Assembly (NCBI RefSeq): GCF_011516735.1
Contig: NZ_WOSX01000007.1
Span: forward strand, 1-64,000
Source of the DNA: Acetobacter fallax
GTDB lineage: Bacteria; Pseudomonadota; Alphaproteobacteria; Acetobacterales; Acetobacteraceae
DNA length: 64,000 nucleotides
Reading direction: 5' to 3'
Part shown: piece after piece, positions 18,011-28,600 of the stretch
Position numbering within the stretch: the stretch's first letter is position 1
Layout of the letters: every line of letters starts with the position of its first letter
Made by a program: the position numbers and the translations under genes
Notes under the pieces: generated by a model
What the model saw: the letters and a program-made list of their open reading frames with translations, nothing else
Database searches by the model: none
Told to the model about the DNA's origin: nothing

Positions 18011-19018
18011 ATGTCCGCGACACAGGACGCTTCAACCGCCGCACAACCCGGTCCGGATGCAGGCGCGCTGGTGCCGGTCACGGTCCTCACAGGCTTTCTC
18101 GGTGCCGGCAAGACAACACTGCTCAACCATATTCTGACAGCCGAACATGGCCGGAAATATGCCGTCGTCATCAACGAGTTCGGAGAACTCGGCGTCGATA
18201 ACGATCTCGTGGTGGATGCCGACGAGGAAGTGTTCGAAATGAACAACGGCTGCATCTGCTGCACCGTGCGCGGCGATCTGATCCGTATCCTCGCCAGCCT
18301 GATGAAACGTCGCACAAAATTCGACGGCATCATCGTGGAAACCACCGGCCTCGCCGACCCGGCTCCCGTGGCCCAGACCTTCTTCGTGGACGAAGACGTG
18401 CGCGGCAAAACCCGCCTGGATGCCGTCGTCACCGTCGTCGATGCTCTGAACGTGGAGCAGACGCTGCGGGAAAGCCCGGAAGCCGTGCATCAGGTCGCCT
18501 TCGCCGACGTGATCATCCTGAACAAAACCGATCTCGCCGATGAAGCAAAGCTCGAAGAAATCGAAACCCGCCTGCGCCAGATCAACGCTTACGTCCGCAT
18601 CCACCGCGCCCAACGCGGCAACGTGCCCCTGACCGATGTGCTCGATCAGGGCGGCTTCGATCTTCAGCGCGCCCTGGCCTATGAACCGGATTTCCTCGAA
18701 AACACCGAACACTCCCACGAAGAAAATATCACGAGCGTCTCCTTCGCCATCCCCGAACCGCTGGATGAAGGCCGCTTCCACGCCTGGATCAACGCCCTGC
18801 TCCAGGAACAGGGCGGCGACATCCTCCGCTCAAAAGGGATTCTGAATTTCAGGGGCCGCGACGAACGGTTCGCCTTCCAGGCCGTGCATATGATGGCGGA
18901 TGGTGGCTTCATCGGCCCATGGAAAGATGGTGAAAAACAGGAATCCCGCCTCGTGTTTATCGGGAAAAACCTCAACCGCCCGCGTCTGCGTCGCGGCTTC
19001 GAGAGCTGCCGCGCCTGA
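18011..19018 (+). CDS. COG0523/CobW-family metal-binding GTPase (ZigA/YeiR-like)
   Basis: The 335-residue protein is a G3E GTPase of the COG0523 group, metallochaperones often used in zinc allocation. It shows Walker A GFLGAGKTT at 28-36, the metal-binding CICC at 81-84 within NNGCICCTVRGDL, ETTGLADPAP, the guanine-specificity NKTD, and a CobW C-terminal domain from about residue 230. A His-containing stretch (EHSHEE) lies before it. The adjacent WD40 gene is a partner often seen with this subgroup in alphaproteobacteria, which favours a zinc-homeostasis role over cobalamin synthesis. A strong AAGGAG ribosome site precedes the ATG. Confidence 0.9.
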   Translation: MSATQDASTAAQPGPDAGALVPVTVLTGFLGAGKTTLLNHILTAEHGRKYAVVINEFGELGVDNDLVVDADEEVFEMNNGCICCTVRGDLIRILASLMKRRTKFDGIIVETTGLADPAPVAQTFFVDEDVRGKTRLDAVVTVVDALNVEQTLRESPEAVHQVAFADVIILNKTDLADEAKLEEIETRLRQINAYVRIHRAQRGNVPLTDVLDQGGFDLQRALAYEPDFLENTEHSHEENITSVSFAIPEPLDEGRFHAWINALLQEQGGDILRSKGILNFRGRDERFAFQAVHMMADGGFIGPWKDGEKQESRLVFIGKNLNRPRLRRGFESCRA

Positions 19019-19119
19019 TAAACCAACCCTGATAAACCACCCCTGACAGGCACTCCGCCCGGCACATCCGGGCAGAAAGTCTGTTTGCAGCCTGAATCAC
19101 TGGAAAGAATGGAACCGGA

Positions 19120-20181
19120 ATGAGCGGTCAGTCGTCAGAACCTGTCTTCGCCGGGATCGTGGAGCATCGCGGCGCGGAACGGACGATAGACGGGCACATC
19201 ATCGCCTGCTGCGCCTCACGCGATAACACCCGCTTCGCCTTCGCTACAGGTGAAGGCGACCTGATCATCGCCGATCGCACCGATCTGAAAAAACCCGAAG
19301 CCTGGAAAGTCGTGGAAGCCCATGACGGACCCGTCCTCGCCCTCGCCCCCGACGTCGCCGGCAACACCTTTCTGACCGGCGGCGAAGACTGCCGCCTCGC
19401 CCGTGTTTCCCCCGAAGCATCAGAGACGCTCACGAAAAATCGTCGCTGGGTAGAGCATGTCGTGAGCTGGTCCGACGGAAAAACAAAAATCATCGCCTGC
19501 GCCTCCGGCAAGGACGTGCAGCTCCGCAAGGACGATGGCACCACGCTGCTGCGGACTCTCGAACATCCTTCGACCGTTTCCGGCATCACCTTCGACGCGA
19601 AAGGCAAGCGGATCGCCGCGTCGCATTACAACGGCGCCTCCCTCTGGTTCGTGCAGTCAAAGGAAAACAAGCCCCGTCTGCTCGAATGGAAGGGAAGCCA
19701 TCTCGGTGTCGTCATCCATCCGGCCGGTGAAGCTCTCGTCACCTCCATGCAGGAAAATGACCTGCACGGATGGCGCCTGTCAGACGGCCACAACATGCGG
19801 ATGAGCGGCTACCCGACAAAAGTTGCCTCGCTCGCCTTCACCCGTAATGGCAAATGGCTCGCGACAGGCGGCTCCGACTCCGTCGTGCTCTGGCCATTCT
19901 TTGGCGGTGGTCCGATGGGTAAACCACCATCCGAAACGCCCGGCATCCCGGGTGTCCTCTGCACCCGCGTCGCCACGCATCCCACACAGGATCTTCTCGT
20001 CGCCGGATTTGCAAACGGCGCAGTCCTGATGATCGATTACAATTCCCAGCGCGTCCTGCCCGTTTGTGCCGCTGACGAAAGTGCCGTCACAGCCCTCGCC
20101 ATCAGCGCCGATGGCTGCACCCTCGGATACGGCACGGAAAACGGACGGATCGGCCTCGTGGATCTTACAGCCGGCGACTGA
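19120..20181 (+). CDS. WD40-repeat protein, partner of the COG0523 GTPase
   Basis: The 353-residue protein consists of a series of WD40-like blades: GDLIIADRTD, VLALAPDVAGNTFLTGGEDC, VSGITFDAKGKRIAASHYNG, VASLAFTRNGKWLATGGSD and VTALAISADGCTLGYGTENG. There is no signal peptide, so it is expected in the cytosol as a seven-bladed propeller that mediates protein contacts. No enzymatic motif is seen. It follows the COG0523 gene by about 100 bases on the same strand, and the pair is likely co-transcribed. A scaffold or client-binding role for the metallochaperone is an inference. Confidence 0.82.
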   Translation: MSGQSSEPVFAGIVEHRGAERTIDGHIIACCASRDNTRFAFATGEGDLIIADRTDLKKPEAWKVVEAHDGPVLALAPDVAGNTFLTGGEDCRLARVSPEASETLTKNRRWVEHVVSWSDGKTKIIACASGKDVQLRKDDGTTLLRTLEHPSTVSGITFDAKGKRIAASHYNGASLWFVQSKENKPRLLEWKGSHLGVVIHPAGEALVTSMQENDLHGWRLSDGHNMRMSGYPTKVASLAFTRNGKWLATGGSDSVVLWPFFGGGPMGKPPSETPGIPGVLCTRVATHPTQDLLVAGFANGAVLMIDYNSQRVLPVCAADESAVTALAISADGCTLGYGTENGRIGLVDLTAGD

Positions 20182-20217
20182 CGGAGGCCTGGTCACCCCG
20201 CCCCGTCAGATGACTGC

Positions 20218-20590
20218 TTTCAGAGGCTGTTGCAAAAAGCCTTATACCAGAGGGTCTCGCCTTTGACCTGCGTTGGGTGTGAGGCTGGCAGGGCTCTGCC
20301 CTGGAACCCGGCAAAGGCTCTGTTGTCGTTATGTGTTGGCTTCTTCCCAGGGCTTTGCCCTGGAACCCACCAAAGGTCACAGACCTTTGGAAACCATTTT
20401 ATTATTAATCAACCGGGGTGCAGGGGCCTGTGGTCCCTGCCGGGTTCGGGCAGAGCCCGGATTCTGACAACCCTTTGAAAAATCACAGATCAACACGTCA
20501 CAACAACAGAGTTTTTCCAAAACTCTGTAATCTTTGGCGGGTTCCAGGACAAAGCCTGGGAAGGAGCCGGTACCTCATGCTAACAGAGCC
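20218..20590. repeat. Intergenic multi-hairpin repeat, copy 4
   Basis: The 620-base gap after the WD40 gene holds a long composite copy. It opens with AGAGGCTGTTGCAAAAAGCC, then the CAGAGGGTCTCGCCTTTGAC module, a GGCAGGGCTCTGCCCTGG hairpin, then the full core (CAGGGCTTTGCCCTG, CAAAGGTCACAGACCTTTG, AT-rich spacer, GC-rich arm without the insert). It ends with an inverted partial copy. The remaining 215 bases before the next gene show no feature that I can name. Confidence 0.85.
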
Positions 20591-20805
20591 TTAACATACT
20601 GTAGAAGCTTCATTTTCCGGTCCGCCGCCGGAGCGATGTCGCCGGAAAGTGACCGTGCGGGAATGGCGCGGGCCAGACGGGTGGGGTGTTATTGTCCGCG
20701 CGCGTCAGGCAGACTCGCGACGCTCGCAGGCCCGCAGTGGCAGGCGAAATGGACAGGACAGAGGATCGAAGGCAGGCGCAGGCCGCCTTCTGAAAGGTAA
20801 AATCC

Positions 20806-22083
20806 GTGAGCAGGAAATCCCGGCTCGTAATCGTCGGCGGCGGTATCGCCGGTCTCGCGCTCGCAACGAGACTGGGAGATTCGCTCGGGCGAAAAGGCCG
20901 CGCTGAGGTCACGCTTGTCGATAAGAGCTTCTCCCACGTCTGGAAGCCGATGCTGCATTGCTTCGCCGCCGGCACGGCAGCGAACGAAGTAGACCGGATT
21001 CCTTTCGCTTCCCATGCGGCAGGCCACCATTTTGATTTCTGTTACGGTGAAATCTCGAATCTGGATCGCGACGCCAGACGCCTGACCCTCGCCCCGCTCA
21101 TCGAGGACGGCGAAAAGGTTCTCGATGAACGCACGCTGGATTACGACGCCCTGGTGCTGGCGCTCGGCAGCCGCGCGAACGATTTCGGCACACCCGGCGT
21201 GGCCGAACATTGCCAGTTCATCGACAACCTCGTCGAAGCCAACGCGTTCAACGACAAATTCCGCCGCGCCGTTCTCCAGACCTTCGCCCTGGGCAAACCG
21301 CTGGAAATCGCCATCGTCGGCGGTGGCGCCACAGGCGTCCAGCTGGCAGCGGAACTGCACAAGGCACTCGATCTCGCCGCCCTTTACAGCTTCGTGCCCG
21401 GCAAACCGGAACTCAACATCTGTCTCCTCGAAGCCGGACCACGAATCCTGCCGGCCTTCCCCGAAAACGTCTCTCAGGCTGCCACCCGACAGCTTCGGGC
21501 AATCGGCATCGACGTGCGAACGGGCGCTATGGTCAGCGCCGCGGACGAAAACGGCTTCATCCTGAAAGACGGCTCCCGTATCGATGCCAGCTTCCGGGTC
21601 TGGGCCGCCGGCGTTTGTGCGCCCGAAGTCACGTCAAAGCTCGGTGGCCTCGCCTGTGGCCGTTCGGGTCAGCTTCTGGTCGGACCAACACTGCAAACAA
21701 CGGATGACTCTCGCATCTTCGCCGTTGGCGACTGTGCGAATGTCTCCGAAAACCCCCTGGCACCGACCGCCCAGGTCGCCCGCCAGCAGGCACACCACCT
21801 CGCGAAATACATGGGCGCCTGGCTTCTCGGCGACCCGATGCCTCCCTTCAAATATCAGGACAAGGGCGCAATCGTGTCCCTGGGCGATTATAACGGATGG
21901 GGCGTCTTCGCCGATGGCAAGACATTTGGTGGCGGCCGCCTGAACGGCCTCTCCGCCCGCCTTGGCCATTCAGCGCTCTATCGTCAGCATCAGTTTGAAT
22001 TGCACGGATTTGCTCGCGGAACAGCAGCCTGCCTGTCCGAGTGGCTCGGCGGCTACGTCCAGCCCTCCGTGCGTCTCGACTGA
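20806..22083 (+). CDS. ndh: Type II NADH:quinone oxidoreductase (NDH-2)
   Basis: The 425-residue flavoprotein oxidises NADH and reduces quinone without pumping protons, attached to the inner face of the membrane. It has an FAD-binding Rossmann motif at the N-terminus (VIVGGGIAGLALA), a second NADH-binding motif (IAIVGGGATGVQLAAELH), the FAD-contacting VGDCA, and AQVARQQAHHLAKY. These match single-subunit NDH-2, and the length is usual. The C-terminus lacks long hydrophobic helices, so membrane attachment is expected to be amphipathic. The start is GTG at 20806, preceded by AAAGG. The gene stands alone, with repeat copies on both sides. Acetic acid bacteria commonly use such short respiratory chains. 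Confidence 0.88.
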   Translation: MSRKSRLVIVGGGIAGLALATRLGDSLGRKGRAEVTLVDKSFSHVWKPMLHCFAAGTAANEVDRIPFASHAAGHHFDFCYGEISNLDRDARRLTLAPLIEDGEKVLDERTLDYDALVLALGSRANDFGTPGVAEHCQFIDNLVEANAFNDKFRRAVLQTFALGKPLEIAIVGGGATGVQLAAELHKALDLAALYSFVPGKPELNICLLEAGPRILPAFPENVSQAATRQLRAIGIDVRTGAMVSAADENGFILKDGSRIDASFRVWAAGVCAPEVTSKLGGLACGRSGQLLVGPTLQTTDDSRIFAVGDCANVSENPLAPTAQVARQQAHHLAKYMGAWLLGDPMPPFKYQDKGAIVSLGDYNGWGVFADGKTFGGGRLNGLSARLGHSALYRQHQFELHGFARGTAACLSEWLGGYVQPSVRLD

Positions 22084-22119
22084 GCCGGTTCAGTCAAGGC
22101 CGGATCGTGTGAAGTGGGC

Positions 22120-22800
22120 TCTGCCCGTACCTGGAAGGGGTCGCGGACCCCTTCACCCCGATCTGTTTGATCGACAAGCTGGTTTCCAAAGGCTCTGTTG
22201 TTGTTACGTGTTGATCTGTGATTTTTCAAAGAGTTAGCAAAAGACCGGGCTCTGCCCGAACCCGGCAGGGACCGCAGGCCCCTGCACCCCGATAAAATGG
22301 TTTCCAAAGGTCTGTGACCTTTGGTGGGTTTCAGGGCAAAGCCCTGGGAGGTAATACCAGAAGGTCTGGCCTTTGACCTGTGTGAGACTGGCCGGCGCAG
22401 GACTGGCCGGGCTCTGCCCTGGAACCCGGCAAAGCCCCGCCTTTGCAAAGGCTCTGTTGTCGTTAGGTGTTGAGCTGTGATTTTTTCAAAGGGTTAGAAA
22501 AAGATCGGGCTCTGCCCGAACCCGGAAGGGGTCGCGGACCCCTTCACCCCAATCTGTTGATAAATAAGTATGTTTCCAAAGGTCTGTGACCTTTGGTGGG
22601 TTCCAGGGCAAAGCCCTGGGAAGGAGCCAACACTTAATGACAACAGAGCTTTTGCAAACCGTTTTATGATCAGCAGACCGGGGTGCAGGGGCCTGCGGGT
22701 CCCTGCCAGGTTCGGGCAGAGCCCGGATGCTCTCATCGACAGGTCAGTCTTCACAACCTCTGGTGTAACGCTAACAGAGCTTTTGTCGGGAACCGGGGCA
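22120..22800. repeat. Intergenic multi-hairpin repeats, copies 5 and 6, mostly reverse orientation
   Basis: The 740-base gap holds at least two copies reading in the opposite sense to those above, at about 22196-22340 and 22450-22660. Each shows GGCTCTGTTGT, the CAAAGRGTTAG tail, GGGCTCTGCCCG, a GC-rich arm, an AT-rich spacer, CAAAGGTCTGTGACCTTTG and CAGGGCAAAGCCCTG. Fragments of further modules lie at 22120-22195, 22353-22440 and 22690-22770. No gene is seen in the whole stretch. Confidence 0.85.
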
Positions 22801-22824
22801 GCGCGTCCCGCCTCGCTCCATCCG

Positions 22825-24159
22825 TCAGGCTTTCTTCCGCGCAGCACCCATTTTAGCGGTCTTTTTTTTCTTCTCCGCCTCCGCAACAGGCCGGCTCACC
22901 CGGCGCGTCCTCGATTTCGGCGCCTCGACACATGACGGTGATTGTCCGGTCAGCTGCTCAATCAGATCTTCATAGCGGGACAGATAATCGCCCAGACACA
23001 GGGTCGCCTCGGCATCCGCCCGCGCAGCCTCTCCCAGCCGCCCTGCAAGACGACGGTCATCCAGAAGCTCCAGAACGCTTTCAGCAATTCTTTCCGGCTT
23101 CGTAAACGGAGTCAGCAAACCCGTGCGATGATCGTCGATAAATTCGCGGACCGGCGCTGTGTTGCTGCCAACAATCGGACACGCCATCGCCATGGCCTCA
23201 CGCAGAGACCAGGACGCTACAAAAGGATAGGTCAGATAAACATGCGCGTCAGATCGTTTCAGAAGCGCCCGGAAATCATCGTAAGAAACCTTGCCGACAA
23301 AATGAATCCGGCTCAGATCAAGCTGCCCCTGAAGTTCAGACAACATGCGCTCGCGCCAGGTGCCATTCACCAGACGTGACCCGTAACTGACACCGTCTCC
23401 CCCCACCATGACCACCCGGACCTGCGGGCACTCCTTCTGAATACGGGGGAGGGCACGCATCAGAACATGGAAACCACGATAAGGCTCCAGATCGCGGGAG
23501 ACATAGGTGACCAGCCTGTCTTTCGGCGAGATCGTGACATCCTTGATCTTCAATGTCCGCTTTGACGCTTTCGGATCGGGTGCGCAGAGATCGAGATCAA
23601 CTCCTTCGCGCAGCACAGTGATCCGGGACTGTGCCCATTCCGGGTAAGTATTGCGCTGGAACAATGTCGGCGTCTGACCCCAGCCGGGATTATTCAGCGC
23701 CTGAAGATTGATCGCGTTCTTGGCCCGGATCTTCGGAAGCATCTCCGGAACAACGGGAAACTCCGGGTCAAACCCGACATCGTATTTATCTGTGTGGTAG
23801 AAAAACTCGAAATATCCAAGCAGAGGCGCACCCGGAAAGACATCTTCCAGATTGAGAAGCTCTCCCCACCCGTGATGACCGATGATGATGTCTGGAACAA
23901 AACCAAGATTCCGCAACGTCATCGCAGCTTTCGCAACCGCGTCAGCGCGTGTCAGCCCGAGATCGAACTCACGGGCGCCAGGGTGAATAGTCTCGGACGG
24001 CCGGGGAGGCATACGATAAATAACGCGTCTGACACCAGGGATCGCATTTTCATTGCCTTCACTGATGAAGACGACGTCATGGCTCCCCGATTTTGCAAGA
24101 TGTCGCACAATATGAAGAAACTGACCGGGGAAATTCTGGTGTACAAAAAGGAATTTCAA
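22825..24159 (-). CDS. Glycosyltransferase family 4 (Glyco_trans_4_3 type N-terminus) with a basic C-terminal tail
   Basis: The 444-residue GT-B enzyme starts MKFLFVHQNFPGQFLHI and has the GHHGWGE motif and GYFEFFYH that mark the group-4 N-terminal domain, followed by a GT4 donor-binding domain (YVSRDLEPYRG, VVMVGGDGVSYG, IHFVGKVSY) and the retaining-enzyme E-x7-E type segment REAMAMACPIVGSNTAPVREF. The donor is a nucleotide sugar; the acceptor is unknown. The last 30 residues are Lys/Arg/Ala-rich (EKKKKTAKMGAARKK), unusual for a glycosyltransferase. It is the last gene of the six-gene minus-strand locus. Confidence 0.85.
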   Translation of the reverse strand: MKFLFVHQNFPGQFLHIVRHLAKSGSHDVVFISEGNENAIPGVRRVIYRMPPRPSETIHPGAREFDLGLTRADAVAKAAMTLRNLGFVPDIIIGHHGWGELLNLEDVFPGAPLLGYFEFFYHTDKYDVGFDPEFPVVPEMLPKIRAKNAINLQALNNPGWGQTPTLFQRNTYPEWAQSRITVLREGVDLDLCAPDPKASKRTLKIKDVTISPKDRLVTYVSRDLEPYRGFHVLMRALPRIQKECPQVRVVMVGGDGVSYGSRLVNGTWRERMLSELQGQLDLSRIHFVGKVSYDDFRALLKRSDAHVYLTYPFVASWSLREAMAMACPIVGSNTAPVREFIDDHRTGLLTPFTKPERIAESVLELLDDRRLAGRLGEAARADAEATLCLGDYLSRYEDLIEQLTGQSPSCVEAPKSRTRRVSRPVAEAEKKKKTAKMGAARKKA

Positions 24160-24322
24160 AATCGTAATCCGATTTCAGGATGAAGCCCGCCACGGCATTT
24201 CCTGCTCATGGCGGTCAGTAACCGTCTGTTTTATTGCCAGACAGTGATTATGGAACTGAACAGCAGAGAATAAAAAAGTCAGACCGGTGGAACAGCGCAG
24301 TCTGTTCCACCGGAATGGAATA

Positions 24323-25501
24323 TCAGCGACGTGTGCCTTTGCGTGCCGTGGTCGCCTTGCCAGGCTTCGCTGAAGTTGCGGAAGATTTCGCAGGAACAGC
24401 CGGCTTCGCGGGCGTGCTCTTTTTCATGACAGGCAGAGCCCGTGACAGAGCCGGAGACGTTTTGCCGGCAGGCTTGCTGCTTTTCGGAGCATGAGAGACT
24501 TTTTCAGGACGCTTCGGCGCACGTGAGCGTTTCACCGGCGCCGCAACGATGTCCTCAAACTCTTCAGCTTCCTCAGTCACTTCGAGAAGTGCCAGATCTT
24601 CCTCAAGCTCCTCTTCAGGAAGATCGTCAGCAGCCTGCTTCACGGCACGCTTCCGACCAGCCGGCGTGATGGTGATCCGGAAAGCTTCCAGCGGAGCAAG
24701 ACTTTCAGATTCAGCCGTCCCGGAATCATCGACAGGACCAGTTTCCGTGCCGTCGGTGAACGTCGCTTCGATTTCACAATTATACTTCTTCGCTGCATCG
24801 CCTTTCAGACGAACCCGCAGACCAAGAATAGGGAGAGCCATGCCACGGCTTCCGCAATACTGTCCCCCTTCAGCCCAGGGAGAAAGCCAGCCCTTGCCCA
24901 GAACAGCCTGGTATTCGATGTCCTCAGGGCCGATCAGCGTATCCGGAGAAATCCCGAACCCTTCGATCCAGGCCCTGCTGCCCGGCTGCCCCATCCACTC
25001 GCCAAGTCGTGCCCCGACATCGCCACGCCGCTGAATGTGAGCAGCCACTTCCGCCGGCTTCTGACTGGTTCCCGTGGCCGCTGTCGCCTGCACGCCGGGA
25101 GCCGCCGCCACAGGAAGCTGTGTCGCATGCGTGGCTGCCGCCGTCCCGGGTGACACGGCATCGCTCAGACGCACAACCTGAAGGCGTGGCGCTTCATGCT
25201 GTGAATTCAGTTCCTGATAAACAGTGACAAGCACCTGAGCCGACCCGTGCGAGACACGAATCAGAGCCGCGTTATTCGCGCCGCCAAGCCAGCCGGTCTG
25301 ATCAAACGTCGAGATCGTTACACTGTCATTGAGGACAGGCGGCAGAGTGATGCGCACACCCGGAAGCCCGTTCGGGCTCGGTGCTTCCTGTGAAGGGGCG
25401 TGAAATACGCAGAATAAACCCTGGTCTAATGTCATCAGGTGACCGGACACCTTGAGATCGGTTACACGGTTCTGATTCGGAGTCTGGCCACTCTGGGACA
25501 T
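24323..25501 (-). CDS. Protein with a ChW-like (hydrophobic W) domain and a long histone H1-like basic tail
   Basis: The 392-residue protein has no signal peptide. Residues 20-115 form a beta-rich domain of unknown type (GVRITLPPVL, ALIRVSHGSAQVLVTVY). At about 180-290 lies IEYQAVLGKGWLSPWAEGG, then YCGSRGMALPILGLRVRL and a second half ending LEAFRITITP. This order (GW, then W, then dG and G-x-G, then a strand) matches the ChW repeat first described in clostridia. An acidic linker (EEELEEDLALLEVTEEAEEF) leads into a C-terminal tail of about 100 residues rich in Lys, Pro, Ala and Ser. Function unknown. It lies between two glycosyltransferase genes on the same strand, which suggests a role in the same surface system. 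Confidence 0.65.
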   Translation of the reverse strand: MSQSGQTPNQNRVTDLKVSGHLMTLDQGLFCVFHAPSQEAPSPNGLPGVRITLPPVLNDSVTISTFDQTGWLGGANNAALIRVSHGSAQVLVTVYQELNSQHEAPRLQVVRLSDAVSPGTAAATHATQLPVAAAPGVQATAATGTSQKPAEVAAHIQRRGDVGARLGEWMGQPGSRAWIEGFGISPDTLIGPEDIEYQAVLGKGWLSPWAEGGQYCGSRGMALPILGLRVRLKGDAAKKYNCEIEATFTDGTETGPVDDSGTAESESLAPLEAFRITITPAGRKRAVKQAADDLPEEELEEDLALLEVTEEAEEFEDIVAAPVKRSRAPKRPEKVSHAPKSSKPAGKTSPALSRALPVMKKSTPAKPAVPAKSSATSAKPGKATTARKGTRR

Positions 25502-25602
25502 AAAGCTTGTTCCGTAGGTTATATAATAAAAAGTCAGGTTAATCCGGCAGCCCCGGCCGGAGCCGGAGACTGTCGGGGGTCAATCTCCCATTCGGTCGGC
25601 AT

Positions 25603-28600
25603 TTACCGGGCCGGCGTCATTCCCGGACGCTGGCACAGGGAGATCAATATCACGTTAAGTCGGGCCGCCGATATACCGAGCGGCAGAATAGTCCCCCTTT
25701 CCGTTGCACGTATCCGATCTGCCACAGCGCCAATATCAAACGCGGCAACCCTGAGTCCGGCACGCCAGGCCACACCCAGCGCGAGACACCATGTTTCAGG
25801 CCAGACCGATGGAATAAGCCCGTAATCAGCGTGCTGCGCGCGGATGAGAGCGACCGCTTCCTCCTCTTTATACGCGCCGGTCACATAAACATGCCCGGTT
25901 TCCATCAGCGCCTGGTCATCAGGTGTATGCCCGACAACAATATAGTCCAGAGACAATGCCTTCTCCCGTGCATTCCGCGCCGCGGCAAGCAGAACATCAT
26001 ATCCCTTTTCCTTGCCAATCGCGCCGATCACGCAGATCCGAACCCGGTCATGACACGGTGCCATAACCGGCCTGACACAGACCGGTTCCGCCCCGGTCGC
26101 GCCATAGCCGAAATGCGTCAGATCCTGATCCGGACAGTCATCTTCCGGTTGTTCCACCCGAAACGTCAGACCGGGAAAATGGCGCTCCATGCGTTTCGCC
26201 GCATCCCCGGAGGGCGTCACAACAGAACGGGCGGATTTCAGTTCTCTGGCGGAACGCAGAATATAGTCCGCGACGGGCAGGTCATCGTCGACGTTCCGCC
26301 CCAGAGTTGTCACACACTCTTCACATCCCGCCACATCCGGTTCGCCGCAGTAACGTCCGGCAATGCCCATGAGAGAAATACGCGGACAGAACCAGATGTA
26401 ATCATGCACATAAACATCATAAGGCACGCCAATGGCCTGAGCGAGTTCGCGCATCGCCATATGATGCCCGCTCGCATGATGCCACTCAATGTGCAGAACA
26501 GGATCAGCCGTCAGAAGCCGCAACAGCATCGGCCATTCGTCAGGAAGCCGGAATCGCAGGTTCGGATAGAATCCGCTGGCGGAATCAGGCAGTTTCGTAT
26601 CCCGTGATCCCGATTTGTTCCGCTCAGGACGTCTCCACCCGTCAATCCGGCACCCTCCTTCGACAGGCCGGATAAAAACAGGCCGGATGCCGCTGTCCCG
26701 AAGCCCGCGTGCGCGTTCCATGACGACGCGCTCGACCCCGCCGCCGTAGTCATGGGTAACGAGAATAACGGAGTGTTTCGGATAAACCTTTGTCCTGCCA
26801 GGATTTTTACGGTCGGATCCGCTCCGTTCCGATGGCATTTCAGTCGTCCATCCCCGCCGCCACCGCAGGAGATCAATCCGCCGGCGCGCCTCAAACAGCG
26901 GGTCCGCAGCCACATACGCGCCAATAAGCCCGTCATAGCCAGGGTGCAGCCGGTTCAGCAGAGCAAGATTCCGCGTCAGCAAAGCATCCCGCGTGGCGCC
27001 AAAAGAAACAGACCCGACATGTGCGACATACGCGCCCGGCGCTGCAACATTGCGCCATCCGAGACAGCGCGCGCGAAGAGAAAAATCGTTCTCCTCCCCA
27101 TATCCCTGCGCGAACAGATCCGCGCGCAACACCCCGGTCTGCGCCAGACAGTCCTGCCGGATATACATGCAGAATCCATGCGCGGTCGGAACATCAGTCG
27201 CCGTGCCGCCATTCGCCGTCCGTGCCAGCCGCATTGTTCTCTTTGTCTGTGCCATAGTCGGCACATCGTTTCCGGCAAGATCCGGATACGACATAATCGT
27301 CGCGTCATTGGAAAGCGGCGTAACCGTGCCGATCGCAGCATCCGACCAGGCGACGGCCTGCAATTCCTCAAGCCATCCTTCGGCAACCAGCGTGTCGCTG
27401 TTGAGCAGGATCACATCGCATCCCCCACCACCTTTCAGGCGCCGGCTCCGCGCCGGTTTCGCAAACGCTGCCCGCAGACCGACATTAACGGAGGCTGAAA
27501 AGCCCAGATTGCGCGGATTGCGATGCACCGTCACACGGGCATCCTGCGCTACCGTCTCCAGCATCGCAGGCATGTCCGCGTCCGGAGAAGCATCATCGAC
27601 AATGAAAATGCGCACATCCGCGAAAGAATCAGCGTCTTCCGCAGGCAGCGTCGCAAGCAGGCTCTCAAGACAGGATTGCGTCCGGCGAACATCCCGAAAA
27701 ACCGGAACAATCACCATGATGCCGGGGCGCGTTCCGCCAGCGAAATGTGCTGAAACAACCGGCCCGGAACAGGGCGCGGTCGTAACCGGAACCGGCAGAA
27801 ACGGCGGCGGCAGGTCAGAGGACGGCTCGCTCCGCATGCTTGCGAAACAAGCCTGTTTCGCAGCCCACAAAGCAGCGCGACGTTCAAGACCCGGATCAAG
27901 CGGACTGCCCGCAAGATCATCTCCCGCCTCATTCAGCACATGAACCGGACCATCAGGAAGCTCTGACCATGGAATCGAAATGGCGCGAAACCGCGCAACC
28001 GGTATGTCAGAGCTCACATCCCGGGAAAATTCATCCGCGGTCCGGGAAAACAGATCCTCGCCGGTCGTCACGCACACAACCCGGATCACAGGCGGTCGCT
28101 CCGGATTGTTCGGATGCCAGACCCAGCCGGTCAGCCCGTCCGGACCCGACTGAACCACACCCTCGGTCCGCATGGCGATGGCAGGCCGCAATGGTGAGCC
28201 CGGAAGCGGCCTGCCATCAGAAAAAACAGCAACGATGTCAGAGCCGACCCATGGCGAGCCGGTCTCTGTGCCAAAAGGCCACAAAAACCCGTCAGCAAAC
28301 ACACCGGTCTCACAGACCACACCATCAATCTCAAGCGAAAGACTGTCGGGCAACTTCCGGTCTGCTCCCGAAGCCCCGCGACGTCGGGCCGGCGCGGGAG
28401 ACAGCCTCGCAAGCTCTTCTCCTCCCAGGCGGACAGCGCCCCGATCATCAATCCCGCACCAGCCCGGAAGGCCGGCAGCGACCGTCACCCGATCGGCAAG
28501 GCACGCAAGATCGTCGTCACAGGCATGGCGTGACAACGCTTCCGAAAGGGTGTTCACGGCCTCGCCAGCACGCCCCGCACTGAGAAGAGCCGCCGTCAGA

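Noticed and set aside
20218-22800. Dispersed hairpin repeats considered as a CRISPR array
   Set aside because: The units are long, differ in length and orientation, and are not separated by unique spacers of even length.
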